DNA of 64,000 nt. Origin: Rubrivivax sp. Its GTDB lineage: Bacteria; Pseudomonadota; Gammaproteobacteria; Burkholderiales; Burkholderiaceae_C. Both the position numbers and the translations under genes were made by a program. The stretch spans positions 248,001 through 312,000 of the forward strand of contig JADJYX010000001.1 of the NCBI GenBank assembly GCA_016719535.1, in the 5' to 3' direction. A model generated the notes under the pieces. It saw nothing but the letters and a program-made list of their open reading frames with translations, had not been told where the DNA came from and did not search any database. This document shows, piece after piece, positions 29,408 to 38,981 of this stretch (the stretch's first letter is position 1; each line of letters begins with the position of its first letter).

Positions 29408-30487
29408 TCAGGCGTCGTGGCGCTCGGGTTCGTGCGTCACCGACGCGCGCTTGATGGCGCTGACCGCCGCATGCGCCACCGCCGCCGCGCCCACCGCGCC
29501 GGCCGCCGCGCCGCCGATGCGGTCGGCGTTGGCTTCGATGCCGAAGCCCGGCAGGTTGGTCAGCCGGTCGTAGAACGAGCCCTTGTCCCAGAAGCCGTCC
29601 TCGCTGCAGCCGATGCAGCCGTGGCCGCTGCCGATGGGGAAGCTGACGCCGCCGTTCCAGCGCGTGGTGCTGCAGGCGTTGTAGGTGGTGGGGCCCTTGC
29701 AGCCCACCTTGTAGAGGCAGTAGCCGCGGCGCGCGCCCTCGTCGTCCCACTGCTCGACGAACTGGCCGGCGTCGAAGTGCGGACGGCGGTAGCACTTGTC
29801 GTGGATGCGCTGGCCGTAGAACATCTTCGGCCGCCCCATGCGGTCGAGCTCGGGGATGCGGTCGAAGGTGAGCATGTAGGTCACCACGCCCGTCATCACC
29901 TCGGCAATGGGCGGGCAGCCCGGCACCTTGATGATGGGCTTGTCGGTGATGACCTTGTGGATGGGCACCGCCTGCGTGGGGTTGGGCTTGGCGGCCTGCA
30001 CGCAGCCCCAGCTGGCACAAGCGCCCCAGGCGATGACGGCCTTGGCGTCGGCCGCGTAGGTCTTCAGCTTCTCGACGAAGGGCTTGCCGCCGACGATGCA
30101 GTACATGCCGTCCTCGTTGAGCGGCGGGTTGCCCTCCACGGCCAGGATGTAGTTGCCCTTGTGCTTCGTGCGCGCCTCTTCCAGCGCCGCTTCGGCGGCA
30201 TGGCCGGCGGCGGCCATCAGCACGTGGCTGTAGTCCAGGCTGATCATCGACAGCACCACGTCCTTGGCCAGCGGGTGCGCGCTGCGGATGAAGCTCTCGC
30301 TGCAGCAGGTGCATTCCAGGCCGTTGACCCAGATCACCGGCGTGCGCGGCTTGGTCTCCATCGCATGCGCGATCTGCGGCACGAAGGCCGGCGACAGGCC
30401 CAGCGAGGTGGCGGTCAGCGAGCAGTATTTGAGCAGGCTGCGCCGGCTGATGCCCTGCCGGCGCATGACGTCGTAGAACGTCTCCAT
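29408..30487 (-). CDS. hupS: Uptake [NiFe]-hydrogenase small subunit, O2-tolerant type
   Basis: A 359-residue precursor. Twin arginines at 15-16 (SRRSLLKYC) begin a Tat signal cleaved near residue 42 (AHA, then METK). Cysteines at 59, 61, 62, 157, 162 and 191 correspond to mature 17, 19, 20, 115, 120 and 149. Cys19 and Cys120 are the extra pair that builds the 4Fe-3S proximal cluster of O2-tolerant enzymes. A C-terminal hydrophobic segment (AAAGAVGAAAVAHAAVSAI) anchors it to HupC. ATG 30487 has GGAGGA 8 bases upstream. An in-frame upstream start at 30523 is less likely. Confidence 0.97.
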   Translation of the reverse strand: METFYDVMRRQGISRRSLLKYCSLTATSLGLSPAFVPQIAHAMETKPRTPVIWVNGLECTCCSESFIRSAHPLAKDVVLSMISLDYSHVLMAAAGHAAEAALEEARTKHKGNYILAVEGNPPLNEDGMYCIVGGKPFVEKLKTYAADAKAVIAWGACASWGCVQAAKPNPTQAVPIHKVITDKPIIKVPGCPPIAEVMTGVVTYMLTFDRIPELDRMGRPKMFYGQRIHDKCYRRPHFDAGQFVEQWDDEGARRGYCLYKVGCKGPTTYNACSTTRWNGGVSFPIGSGHGCIGCSEDGFWDKGSFYDRLTNLPGFGIEANADRIGGAAAGAVGAAAVAHAAVSAIKRASVTHEPERHDA

Positions 30488-30684
30488 GGAATCGGTGCTC
30501 CTCCGGGTGGTGCGGGGCTGCACTCAATCGCCATGCCCGCCGCGGGCCCCCCTGGGGAAAATCCGGAGCGCAGGGCCGCCTTGCCAGGGGCGGCGAGGCC
30601 CGCGCGGCTGGGGTGTCGGGCCGGCCCGGGCGCCGGGGTGGTCGGATCGCTGCCGGTGGCGCAGCCAAACCGAAAGCCTGCTTG
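30488..30684. promoter_or_regulatory. Intergenic region expected to hold the hup operon promoter
   Basis: This 197-base gap separates hoxJ from hupS and is the largest gap in the cluster. It holds the hupS ribosome site GGAGGA and a GCCGCC/GGCGGC inverted repeat around 30577-30593. With HoxA in the cluster a sigma54 promoter is expected. The best candidate on the minus strand (TGGC then GC near 30520-30535) has a spacer one base short of the GG-N10-GC rule, so I do not call it. Confidence 0.4.
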
Positions 30685-31731
30685 TCAGCCTGCCTTCGCG
30701 CGGCGCGGCAGGCGCAGCGTCAGCTCGGCGCCGCCGGCCGGGTGGTTGGCGGCGGCCAGCGTGCCGCCGTGGCGCTCGACGATGCCGTAGGTGATGGCCA
30801 GGCCCAGCCCCGTCCCCTTGCCCACCGGCTTGGTGGTGAAGAAGGGCTCGAACATGCGCGGCAGGTGCTCGGGTGCGATGCCGGGGCCGTTGTCGTGGAA
30901 GCGGACCTCCAGCGCGTCGCCGTCCACGCGCGTGCTGATGTCCAGCCGAGGCGCGTCGCGGCCGGCGGTGGCGTCGGCGGCGTTCTGCACCAGATTCATC
31001 ATCACCTGCAGCAGCTGCCCCGGGCTGCCGCTCACGTCCAGCCCCGGCTGCGGCCTGAAGTGCACCGCGAACGCCGGCGCCGTGCCCCTGCGCACCCAGT
31101 GGATGGCGCGCTCGATGACGGCACCCAGGTCCACCGGCACATGCTCCTCGCGGTCGATGGCCGAAAAGCGCTTGAGGCCGTTGACGATGTCGGCGGTGCG
31201 CTGCGCCCCTTCGAGCATGCCCTGCATCAGCGAGGGCAGGTCGGCGAGCAGCGCGTTGATGCGCAGCTGCGCGCGCGCGCGCGCCAGGTCGTCGGCCGTG
31301 GCACCGCCGTGCAGCAGGTTCAGGTAGACCTGCAGCTTGCCGGCATAGCGCTGCAGCGCATGCACGTTGCCGAGCACGAAGCTGATGGGGTTGTTGAGCT
31401 CATGCGCCACGCCGGCCACCAGCCGGCCGAGCGAGGCCATCTTCTCCGACTGCAGCAGCTGCTGCTGGGTGCGCTTGAGCGCCTCGTGCGCTTCGCTCAG
31501 CGCCTCGTAGCTGCGCTGCAGTTCGTCGTTCTTCTCCTCGAGCGCGATCTCATCGGCCACCAGCTGCGAATACACCTCGTCCATCTTGCGGATGACGTCG
31601 AGCCAGGTCGGCTCGTCCACGCCCTCGGGGCCGGCGGCGGCCTGCAGCGCCGCGTCGTGCGGGCCGATGAGGCCGCGCGTGGCGCGCGTGGCTTCGGGCG
31701 TCGGCGCAGGCCGGGGCTGGCGCTTGGGCAC
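30685..31731 (-). CDS. hoxJ: HoxJ/HupT, H2-signalling sensor histidine kinase (short form)
   Basis: A 348-residue kinase. WLDVIRKMDEVYSQLVADEIALEEKN, read across 43-68, is typical of HupT/HoxJ. A coiled coil leads straight into the H-box VAGVAHELNNP with His110, then N (QNAADAT), G1 (DNGPGIA), F (FEPFFTTK) and G2 (GTGLGLAI) boxes. Known HupT/HoxJ proteins are about 450 residues with a PAS domain before the H-box, and here that domain seems missing. It should phosphorylate and silence HoxA without H2. GTG 31731 lies 10 bases after the ruvA stop. Confidence 0.88.
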   Translation of the reverse strand: MPKRQPRPAPTPEATRATRGLIGPHDAALQAAAGPEGVDEPTWLDVIRKMDEVYSQLVADEIALEEKNDELQRSYEALSEAHEALKRTQQQLLQSEKMASLGRLVAGVAHELNNPISFVLGNVHALQRYAGKLQVYLNLLHGGATADDLARARAQLRINALLADLPSLMQGMLEGAQRTADIVNGLKRFSAIDREEHVPVDLGAVIERAIHWVRRGTAPAFAVHFRPQPGLDVSGSPGQLLQVMMNLVQNAADATAGRDAPRLDISTRVDGDALEVRFHDNGPGIAPEHLPRMFEPFFTTKPVGKGTGLGLAITYGIVERHGGTLAAANHPAGGAELTLRLPRRAKAG

Positions 31732-31741
31732 CCGTCGATCC

Positions 31742-32319
31742 TCAGCGGTTGAGCGCCTTCAGCGCCGCCTTGATGCCTTCGCTGACGCCAATGTCAGCCG
31801 GCAGCGATTTCAGCGCCGAGGCGGCCTCCTTCTCGCTGTAGCCCAGCGCCACCAGCGCCTGCACGATGTCGCTGCCGGCCCCGGTGGTGGCGGCGGCCGC
31901 GGGGGCAGCGCCAGGTCGGGGCCGAGTTTGCCCTTGAGCTCCAGCAGCAGCCGCTCGGCGGTCTTCTTGCCGATGCCCGGCACCTTGACCAGGCGCGCGC
32001 CGTCCTGCACCGTCACGGCCTGCGCCAGTTCAGCCACGCTCAGGCCCGACAGCACCGACAGCGCGGTGCGCGGCCCCACGCCGCTGATCTTCACCAGCTG
32101 GCGGAAGGCATCGCGCTCGGGCGCGGTGAGAAAGCCGAACAGCACCTGCGCGTCCTCGCGCACGACGAAGTGCGTGAGCAGCACCACGCGCTGGCCGAGA
32201 TCGGGCAGGTTGAAGAAGGTGCTCATCGGCACGTCGACCTCGTAGCCGATGCCACCCACGTCCACCAGCACCTGTGGCGGTGTCTTGCCGGCCAGCAGGC
32301 CGCTGAGTCGTCCGATCAT
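31742..32319 (-). CDS. ruvA: RuvA, Holliday-junction binding protein (one-base frameshift)
   Basis: Domains I and II are intact from MIGRLSGLL through KISGVGPRTALSVL and VPGIGKKTAERLLLELKGKLGPDLALP (two HhH motifs). Near 31908, in a run of C on the coding strand, one base is missing. The next frame then gives the normal domain III, GSDIVQALVALGYSEKEA to ALKALNR and stop at 31742. Restored length is 192 residues, normal for RuvA. The gene is essential to junction processing and a sequencing deletion is the simplest reading. ruvB would normally follow but lies 31.4 kb away. Confidence 0.9.
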
Positions 32320-32327
32320 GGCGCCGA

Positions 32328-33242
32328 TTATTGGCCGCGCGCCGACGCCGAGCGCCACGCCGTGGGCGTGAGCCCGGTGTGGCGCTGGAACCAGCGCGTG
32401 AAATAGCCGGCGTCGGCAAAGCCCAGGCCGATGGCCACCTGCTTGACGCTCATCGCCGTATAGCCCAGCTCGCGCTGCGCCTCCAGCAGCAGCCGGCCAT
32501 GCAGCACGCCCAGCGCCGAATGCCCCAGCACGCGGTGGCACACGCGGTTGAGCTGCGTCGGCGTGATGCCGATCTGCGTCGCCAGCTCGGCCAGCCCAGG
32601 CTGCTGGCGCAAGCGCGCCTCCACCAGCGCCTGGAAGCGCTGCACATGCTGCCGGGCGCGCGCCGCCGGGGCGTCGGCCGCGGCCGCGGGGGCCGCGCCG
32701 GCGCGGGCGAGCTCCAGCAGCAGCCGGCGCAAGCCGGTGTCGAGGGCGGCGGCTCGCCAGGCGCCCATGTGCCGGTAATCGGCACGCAGCGCCTGGGCCG
32801 CGCGCAGCAGGGCCGGCGGCGCCGGTGCGGTGACGCGCAGCGCATCGAGCGCGCCGCGCCAGGCGGTGCCGGCGCCCACCAGGGCCGGCAGCTGGCGCTC
32901 GGCCAGCGTGATGACCATGCCATCGACGTCGGGCTCGAAGCGAAAGCCGTGCACGACCATCGCCGGCACGCCGATCGCGCAGGGCCCCTGCAGGCGATGC
33001 TGCGCGCTGTCGAGCCGGGCCTGCACGACGCCGCGCGCGATGACCAGAATTTGAAACAGCGAGGCATGCCGGTGCGGGCGGATCTCCCACTCGTGCAGAC
33101 GGCTGCGCTGCGCGATCGTCTCCAGGTGCAGCAGGTCGGGCAGGCCCGACGGCTGGGCCTCGCCATACAGCGTGTAGGCCGGCATCGGCACCGGGCGCGG
33201 CGGCGCGGCGGGCGCATCGGGGGTGCGGTCGGCTCGCGGCAT
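32328..33242 (-). CDS. pobR: AraC-family regulator, PobR type
   Basis: About 304 residues. The N-terminal cupin-like sensor (EWEIRPHRHASLFQILVIARG) is followed by a C-terminal AraC DNA-binding domain with two helix-turn-helix units (LAELATQIGITPTQLNRVCH and VKQVAIGLGFADAGYFTRWF). It is divergent from pobA with a 110-base shared promoter region, the arrangement in which AraC-type PobR activates pobA on 4-hydroxybenzoate. ATG 33242 is chosen. ATG 33281 adds 13 residues and is possible. It ends 8 bases from the ruvA start. Confidence 0.85.
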   Translation of the reverse strand: MPRADRTPDAPAAPPRPVPMPAYTLYGEAQPSGLPDLLHLETIAQRSRLHEWEIRPHRHASLFQILVIARGVVQARLDSAQHRLQGPCAIGVPAMVVHGFRFEPDVDGMVITLAERQLPALVGAGTAWRGALDALRVTAPAPPALLRAAQALRADYRHMGAWRAAALDTGLRRLLLELARAGAAPAAAADAPAARARQHVQRFQALVEARLRQQPGLAELATQIGITPTQLNRVCHRVLGHSALGVLHGRLLLEAQRELGYTAMSVKQVAIGLGFADAGYFTRWFQRHTGLTPTAWRSASARGQ

Positions 33243-33352
33243 GATGTTCGAAATGTCCAAATCCTGGTGCCGATTGTCCATGTGCCGGTGCTTGGCGCAG
33301 GGCCGCGCTGGCCCTAGGCTTGCCATCCGTCAAAACAATCCGGAGACACGCC

Positions 33353-34526
33353 ATGCGAACCCAGGTCGCGATCATCGGTGCCGGCCCCTCGGGCCTGCTG
33401 CTCGGCGCCCTGCTGCACAAGGCCGGCATCGACAACGTCATCGTCGAGCAGCGCAGCGGCGACTATGTGCTGAGCCGCATCCGCGCCGGCGTGCTGGAGC
33501 AGGTGGCGATCGACCTCTTCGACGAGGCCGGCGTCGGCGCGCGCATGCATGCCGAGGGCCTGCCGCACGACGGCTTCGACATGGTCTATGCCGGCCAGCG
33601 CCACCGCATCGACCTCTTCGGCCTGACCGGCAAGCGCGTCATGGTCTACGGCCAGACCGAGATCACGCGCGACCTGATGGACCACCGCCAGGCCATCGGC
33701 CGCCCCATCGTCTACGAGGCCGACAACGTGCGCCTCCACGGCTGGGACGCCGACAGGCCCTGGGTCAGCTATACGAAGGACGGCGTCGAGCAGCGTCTGG
33801 ACTGCGACTTCATCGCCGGCTGCGACGGCTTCCACGGCGTGTGCCGCGCCAGCGTGCCCGGCGGCGCCATCACCCAGCACGAGAAGGTCTACCCCCTTCG
33901 GCTGGCTGGGCCTGCTGGCCGACGTGCCGCCGGTGCACCACGAGCTGATCTACGGCCATACCGAGCGCGGCTTCATGCTCGCCAGCATGCGCAGCCACAC
34001 GCGCGTGCGCTACTACATCCAGTGCGGGCTGCACGAGAAGGTGGAGGACTGGTCCGACGAGGCCTTCTACGACGAATTCCGCCGTCGGCTGCCGGCCGAG
34101 GATGCGGCCAGGCTGGTCACCGGGCGCTCGATCGAGAAGAGCATCGCGCCGCTGCGCAGCTTCGTCGCCGAGCCGCTGCGCTTCGGCCGCCTGTTTCTGG
34201 CCGGCGACGCCGGCCACATCGTGCCGCCCACCGGCGCCAAGGGCCTGAACCTGGCGGCCAGTGACGTGGCGCTGCTGTCGCGCGGGCTGATCGAGCATTA
34301 CGCCGAGCGCAGCAACGCCGGCATCGACCACTATTCGCAGCGCGCGCTGGCGCGCATCTGGAAGGCCGAGCGCTTCAGCTGGTGGTTCACGCAGCTGATG
34401 CACCTGCTGCCCGAGAACGGCAGCTTCGGGCTGAAGATGCAGATGGCCGAGCTGGACTATCTGTTCGGCAGCGAATCGGCGCAGCGCGTGGTGGCCGAGA
34501 ACTACGTGGGGCTGCCGATCGGGTGA
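33353..34526 (+). CDS. pobA: 4-hydroxybenzoate 3-monooxygenase (one-base frameshift)
   Basis: PobA converts 4-hydroxybenzoate to protocatechuate with FAD and NAD(P)H. The N-terminal dinucleotide motif GAGPSG, the R-rich RIRAGVLEQ segment and the GCDGFHG motif are in the first frame. A run of five C at 33892-33896 has one base too many. Past it, FGWLGLLADVPPVHHELIY continues in the second frame through LAGDAGHIVPPTGAKGLNLAA to the stop. Corrected length is 390 residues, normal for the family. ATG 33353 has GGAGA upstream. Confidence 0.92.
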
Positions 34527-34673
34527 GGCGGCCGCGCGGGCAGACCCGCGCAGGCACAGCGACCGGCGTGGCCTGTCCTGCCCGGTGGTGCCCGCCCTCC
34601 GGCAAACCCGCTTGTCGGCGACCCTGCGGCTGGCGCATGCTGCATGGGTTTGCCCATCCGACGGAGACCCACC

Positions 34674-35840
34674 TTGTCCATCATCAAATTCGCCCTGTCC
34701 GCCGCCGCCCTGGCGGCCCTGCTTTCCACCGCCGCCCAGGCCCAGCAGGCGCCGCTCAAGGTCGGCTTCATGCTGCCGGCCACAGGCACCTTCGCGGCCC
34801 CGGGCGATGCCATCGAGAAGGGCTTCAAGCTCTATGTCGACGAGCAGGGGGGCAAGCTCGGCGGCCGCAGCATCCAGTATTTCAAGGTCGACGACGAGAG
34901 CGACCCCGCCAAGGCCACCGACAACGTCAACAAGCTGATCAAGCGCGACCAGGTCGACGTGGTCGTGGGCACCGTGCATTCGGGCGTGGCGCTGGCGATG
35001 GCGCGTGCGGCCAAGGAAAGCAAGACGCTGCTGATCGTGCCCAACGCCGGCGCCGACGCCATCACCGGGCCGCTGTGCGCGCCCAATATCCTGCGCAGCA
35101 GCTTCAGCAACTGGCAGCCCGGCTATGCCAGCGGCGTGATGGCGACGCAGAAGGGCTACAAGCGCGCGATCACCATCTTCTGGAACTATGCCGCCGGCCA
35201 GGAATCGGCCAAGGGCTTCACCGAGGCCTTCACCAAGGGCGGCGGGCAGATCGTCAAGGAGCTGACGCTGCCGTTCCCGAACGTCGAGTTCCAGGCGCTG
35301 CTGACCGAGATCGCGGCGCAGAAGCCCGATGTCGTCTTTGCCTTCTTCGGCGCCGGCGCCGCCAAGTTCGTCAAGGACTACGACGCCGCCGGGCTGCGCA
35401 AGGTGGCGCCGCTGATCGGCTCGGGCTTCCTCACCGACGGCGTGCTCGAGGCCCAGGGTGCTTCGGCACAGGGCCTGCAGACGGCGCTGCACTATGCCGA
35501 CGGCATCGACACCCCGCGCAACAACGCCTTCCGCAACAAATACGCGGTGACCTACAAGGCGCAGCCCGACGTCTATGCCGTGCAGGGCTACGATGCCGCC
35601 GCCATCCTGGGCGCGGGCCTGAGCGCGGTGAAGGGCGACTTCAAGCAGCGCGACGCCATGGTCGCCGCCATGCGCAAGGTGCAGATCGACAGCCCGCGCG
35701 GCAAGTACACGCTGTCGGCGTCGCACAACCCGGTGCAGGATTTCTACATCCGCGAGGCCAAGGGCCGCGAAAACGTCATGACCGGCATCGCCGTGAAGGT
35801 GCTGCCCGACCCGGGCGCGGCTGCCGCATGGCGAGCGTGA
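34674..35840 (+). CDS. Periplasmic branched-chain-amino-acid/aromatic-type ABC binding protein
   Basis: A 388-residue type I periplasmic binding protein (LivJ-like). The signal peptide ends AQA, then QQ. KVGFMLPATGTFAAPGDAIEKG and VVVGTVHSGVALAMARAAKES are typical of the fold. TTG 34674 is the probable start because GGAG at 34663-34666 precedes it. Upstream in-frame starts lack this. Placed after pobA, it may bind an aromatic acid such as 4-hydroxybenzoate. That is inference, and no permease or ATPase genes follow here. The 147 bases before it hold nothing I recognise. Confidence 0.85.
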   Translation: MSIIKFALSAAALAALLSTAAQAQQAPLKVGFMLPATGTFAAPGDAIEKGFKLYVDEQGGKLGGRSIQYFKVDDESDPAKATDNVNKLIKRDQVDVVVGTVHSGVALAMARAAKESKTLLIVPNAGADAITGPLCAPNILRSSFSNWQPGYASGVMATQKGYKRAITIFWNYAAGQESAKGFTEAFTKGGGQIVKELTLPFPNVEFQALLTEIAAQKPDVVFAFFGAGAAKFVKDYDAAGLRKVAPLIGSGFLTDGVLEAQGASAQGLQTALHYADGIDTPRNNAFRNKYAVTYKAQPDVYAVQGYDAAAILGAGLSAVKGDFKQRDAMVAAMRKVQIDSPRGKYTLSASHNPVQDFYIREAKGRENVMTGIAVKVLPDPGAAAAWRA

Positions 35841-35895
35841 GATCCGGCGCGGCCGGCGCCGGCGCCGGCTTCAGGTCGTGCCGGCGCCGGCCGAA

Positions 35896-37782
35896 ATGGC
35901 ACCGATGACGGCCCCCGCTCTGGCATCGCAGTCGCCACCCCCCAAGGCCGCCGGCAGGCCCGACCGTCGGCCTGCGCTGTCGATCCGCGGCATGCTGCTG
36001 ACCGCCATCGTGGTCGGCGTGGTGCTGCCCGCGCTGATGGTGCTGCTGCTCGACCAGGACCTGGCCCGCCGCACGCTGGAACCCGGTGGTGCAGAACAAC
36101 CGCGCCGCCATCCTGGCGCGAGTCGTCGGTGGCGCTGACCCGCGGCCGCGTGGTCGCTCAACCTCGCGGTCATCGAGCAGGTGGTCGAGCGCATCCTGCA
36201 GGAGCCCTCGGTCTGCGGCGTCGACGTGCTCAACCTGCAGCCCTTCACCGACCAGCCGACCGCCGGGCCGAAGGCGGTGAGCCGCCAGCAATGCCCGCCG
36301 GGCACGTCGACGGTGACCCTGGAAGGCCCGGTGCTGCACGAGGGGCAACAGGTCGCCCGCCTGCGCCTGGTCTTCGACGGCACCGAGATCGACCACCAGC
36401 TGGCCGAGCGCCGGCGCGTGATGGTGACGCTGGTCACCGTGCAGGTGCTGGTCGGCGTGCTGGTGCTGGCCGGCGTGCTGTCGCAGCGGCTGCTGCGCCC
36501 GATCGACCGCCTGAAGGAACAGGCCGGCCAGCTGGCCGCGCGCGAGCCCATGCCCGACTACAACTGGCCGCGCGGCGACGAGCTGGGCGAGCTGGGCCAG
36601 CACCTGAATACCGTGCACGCGCAGATCCGCGGCCTCATCAGCGAGCTCGAGGGCAAGAACGAGCAGCTGCACCGCGCAGCGCATCCGCGCCACGCTGCGT
36701 GATGCCGATCTGGTCTGTCGCGTCAGCGGCGACGAGTTTCTGGTGCTGCTGTCCAGTGCCGACGCCTGGGAGCAGGTGCAGGCCGCCGCCGACCGCCTGG
36801 TCGAGGCGGTGCAGCAGCCGCTGATCCTGCCGACGGCCACCGAGCCGGTGCGCGTCGGCGCCAGCATCGGCGTGGCGGTCTTTCCGCAGGACGGTGCCGA
36901 TTTCGACGCGCTGGTGCGCGCTGCCGACGTGGCGATGTACCGCAGCAAGGAGCTGGGCCGCGGCCGCAGCAGCTTCTACCACCCCCGACATGGATGCCCG
37001 GCTGCGCGCGCGCCTGGACCTCGAGCGCGAGCTCGGCCAGGCGATCGAGCAGGGCGAGTTGCGGCTGCACTACCAGCCGGTGATCGACGCGCGCGACGGC
37101 CGCATCGTCGGCGCCGAGGCCCTGGTGCGCTGGCAGCACCCGCGCCGCGGCCTGCTCGGCCCCGACGCCTTCATCGAAACGGCCGGAGTCCACCGGCCTC
37201 GTGCGCCCGCTCGGGCGCTGGGTGCTGCAGGCAGCCTGCGCACAGCTGGCGGCGTGGCACGCGCAGGGCCTCGGCGCCTTGCAGATGGCCGTCAACGTGT
37301 CGGCGCTGCAGTTGCGCGAGGCCCGCTTCGTCGCCGACGTGCGGCAGATGCTCGACCGCTACGGCCTGCGCAGCGGCGCGCTCATCCTCGAGCTGACCGA
37401 GAGCACGCTGCTCGACGACAGCGAAGGCGCGCTGCGCGCCGTGGCCGCGCTGCGCCAGACGGGCGTGCAGCTGGCGGTGGATGATTTCGGCACCGGTTAT
37501 TCGTCGCTGGCGGCCCTCAAGCTCGTGCGCCCCGACCGCGTGAAGATCGACCGCGGCTTCGTGCAAGGGCTGCCGCAAGGCATCGACGACGCCACGCTGG
37601 TAGGCGCGATGTTCGGCATGGCCGACGCGCTCGGCATCGAGGTGGTGGCCGAGGGGGTCGAGACCGCCGGCCAGCGCGACTGGCTGCTGCAGCGCGGCGG
37701 CCACCTGCAGCAGGGCTGGCTGTGGTCGCGCGCGGTGCCGGCCGAGGACTTCGAAGCGCTGCTGCAGGCGCGCGCCGGCTGA
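35896..37782 (+). pseudogene. HAMP-GGDEF-EAL signalling protein, multiply frameshifted and internally deleted
   Basis: Pieces in different frames line up as one gene: an N-terminal membrane span (GMLLTAIVVGVVLPALMVLLL), a periplasmic domain, a second span (TLVTVQVLVGVLVLAGVLS), HAMP (LRPIDRLKEQAGQLAA), then the last half of a GGDEF domain with SGDEF, and an EAL domain (GAEALVRW, then DDFGTGYSS and VVAEGVETA). Frame breaks lie near 36085-36180, 36662, 36985 and 37187. At 36662 HAMP jumps directly to AQRIRATLRDADLV, missing about 70 residues that begin the GGDEF fold. The EAL motifs are intact. As given it cannot make one protein. Confidence 0.8.
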
Positions 37783-37851
37783 TCGGCGCTGCGGCGCCGG
37801 GTGCAGAATCGCCCGCGTCGCGGCCCGCGGGTCGCTCGTCGGAGTCCACCC

Positions 37852-38836
37852 ATGCACCTGTCCCCATCCCGGCTGCGTCGCGGCCTGACCCTGGCCGCAC
37901 TCGGCCTGCTGGCCGGCGCCGCCGGCGCCCAGACCACGGTCGCCGCCTGGCCGAGCAAGACGGTGCGCCTGCTGGTCGGTTTTCCGCCCGGCTCCACGCC
38001 CGACGTGGCGGCGCGCATCCTCGCCGAGGGACTGGCCAGGCGCCTGGGCCAGAACGTGGTGGTCGAGAACAAGCCCGGTGCCAGCGGCAACATCGCCGCC
38101 GACCAGGTGGCCAAGGCGACCGATGACCACACGCTGGGCGTCGTCATCAACGGCAACCTGACGACGGCGCGGCGGCTGAACCCGCGCCTGCCCTTCGACC
38201 CGGCGCGCGACTTCACGCTGCTGTCGCTGCTGACGACGGCGCCGCTGGTGCTGGTGACGCCGCCCAACCAGCCCGCGGGCGCCGACTTCTTCCTGGCCGC
38301 GCGCAATGCCGGCAGCCAGTGGAGCTACGGCTCGGTGGGCATCGGCTCGGTCGGCCACCTGGGCGTGGAATACCTGAAGATGCGCGCCGGCAATTTCGAC
38401 GCCGTGCATGTGCCCTACAACGGCAACCCGGCGGCCATCACGGCGCTGATGCAGGGTCAGATCCAGATGGCGCTGATCCCGCCCGGCCTGGCGCTGCCGC
38501 AGGTCAAGGCCGGCAAGCTCAAGGCCATCGGCCTGACCGCCGGCCGCAGCACGCTGGCGCCGGAGCTGCCGTCGCTGCGCGACGCCGGCGTCAACAATTT
38601 CGACCTCGAGGTGTGGACGGCGCTGGTCGGCCCGGCCTCCCTGAGCAAGGCCGCGCAGGACCGCCTGGCGCGCGAGGTGCCGGCGCTGGTGCGTGACGGC
38701 GAGGGCGCGCCAGAAGCTCTTCAACGCCGGCTGGCAGGCGCAGGGCACGGCGCCCGAGGCGCTGAAGCTGCGCGTGAAGAGCGAGGCGGCGATCCTGGGC
38801 GGCATCATCGCGATGCGCGGCATCAAGGCGGAGTGA
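37852..38836 (+). CDS. TctC-type solute-binding protein (one-base frameshift)
   Basis: A tripartite tricarboxylate transporter receptor of the Bug family. The signal peptide ends near GAAGA, then QT. WPSKTVRLLVGFPPGSTPD and QNVVVENKPGASGNIAA are family hallmarks. One extra G near 38703 shifts the frame. The other frame gives ARQKLFNAGWQAQGT to GIKAE and stop at 38836, for a normal 327 residues. ATG 37852 has GGAG 8 bases upstream. TctA/TctB genes are absent nearby, as is usual for Bug proteins. The ligand is unknown. Confidence 0.88.
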
Positions 38837-38930
38837 CCACCCCCGAAGCGCCTTCGGCGCCTCCCCTCAAGGGGGCGCCGCCAGCGGCCTGGCAGAGCCA
38901 GTTCCGCGGCGGTCGCTGGGAGGGCCACCA
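38837..38930. repeat. GC-rich palindromic intergenic element (REP-like)
   Basis: The stretch starts CCACCCCCGAAGCGCCTTCG, then GGCGCCTCCCCTCAAGGGGG. It contains stems GAAGCGCC/GGCGCTTC-like and CCCCTCAAGGGG. I recall very similar repeats between genes in many Burkholderiales genomes. It lies between the TctC-type gene and the FAD oxidoreductase. Confidence 0.6.
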
Positions 38931-38981
38931 GTCATCGAGCCGGCGCGCGCCACCGAGGTCTTCGGCGAGTTCGACGTCTGC

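Noticed and set aside
30500..30560. Sigma54 -24/-12 promoter before hupS
   Set aside because: The best minus-strand match has GG and GC separated by 9 rather than 10 bases, and other GG/GC pairs are 11 or 12 apart. HoxA makes such a promoter likely, but the sequence as given does not show it.
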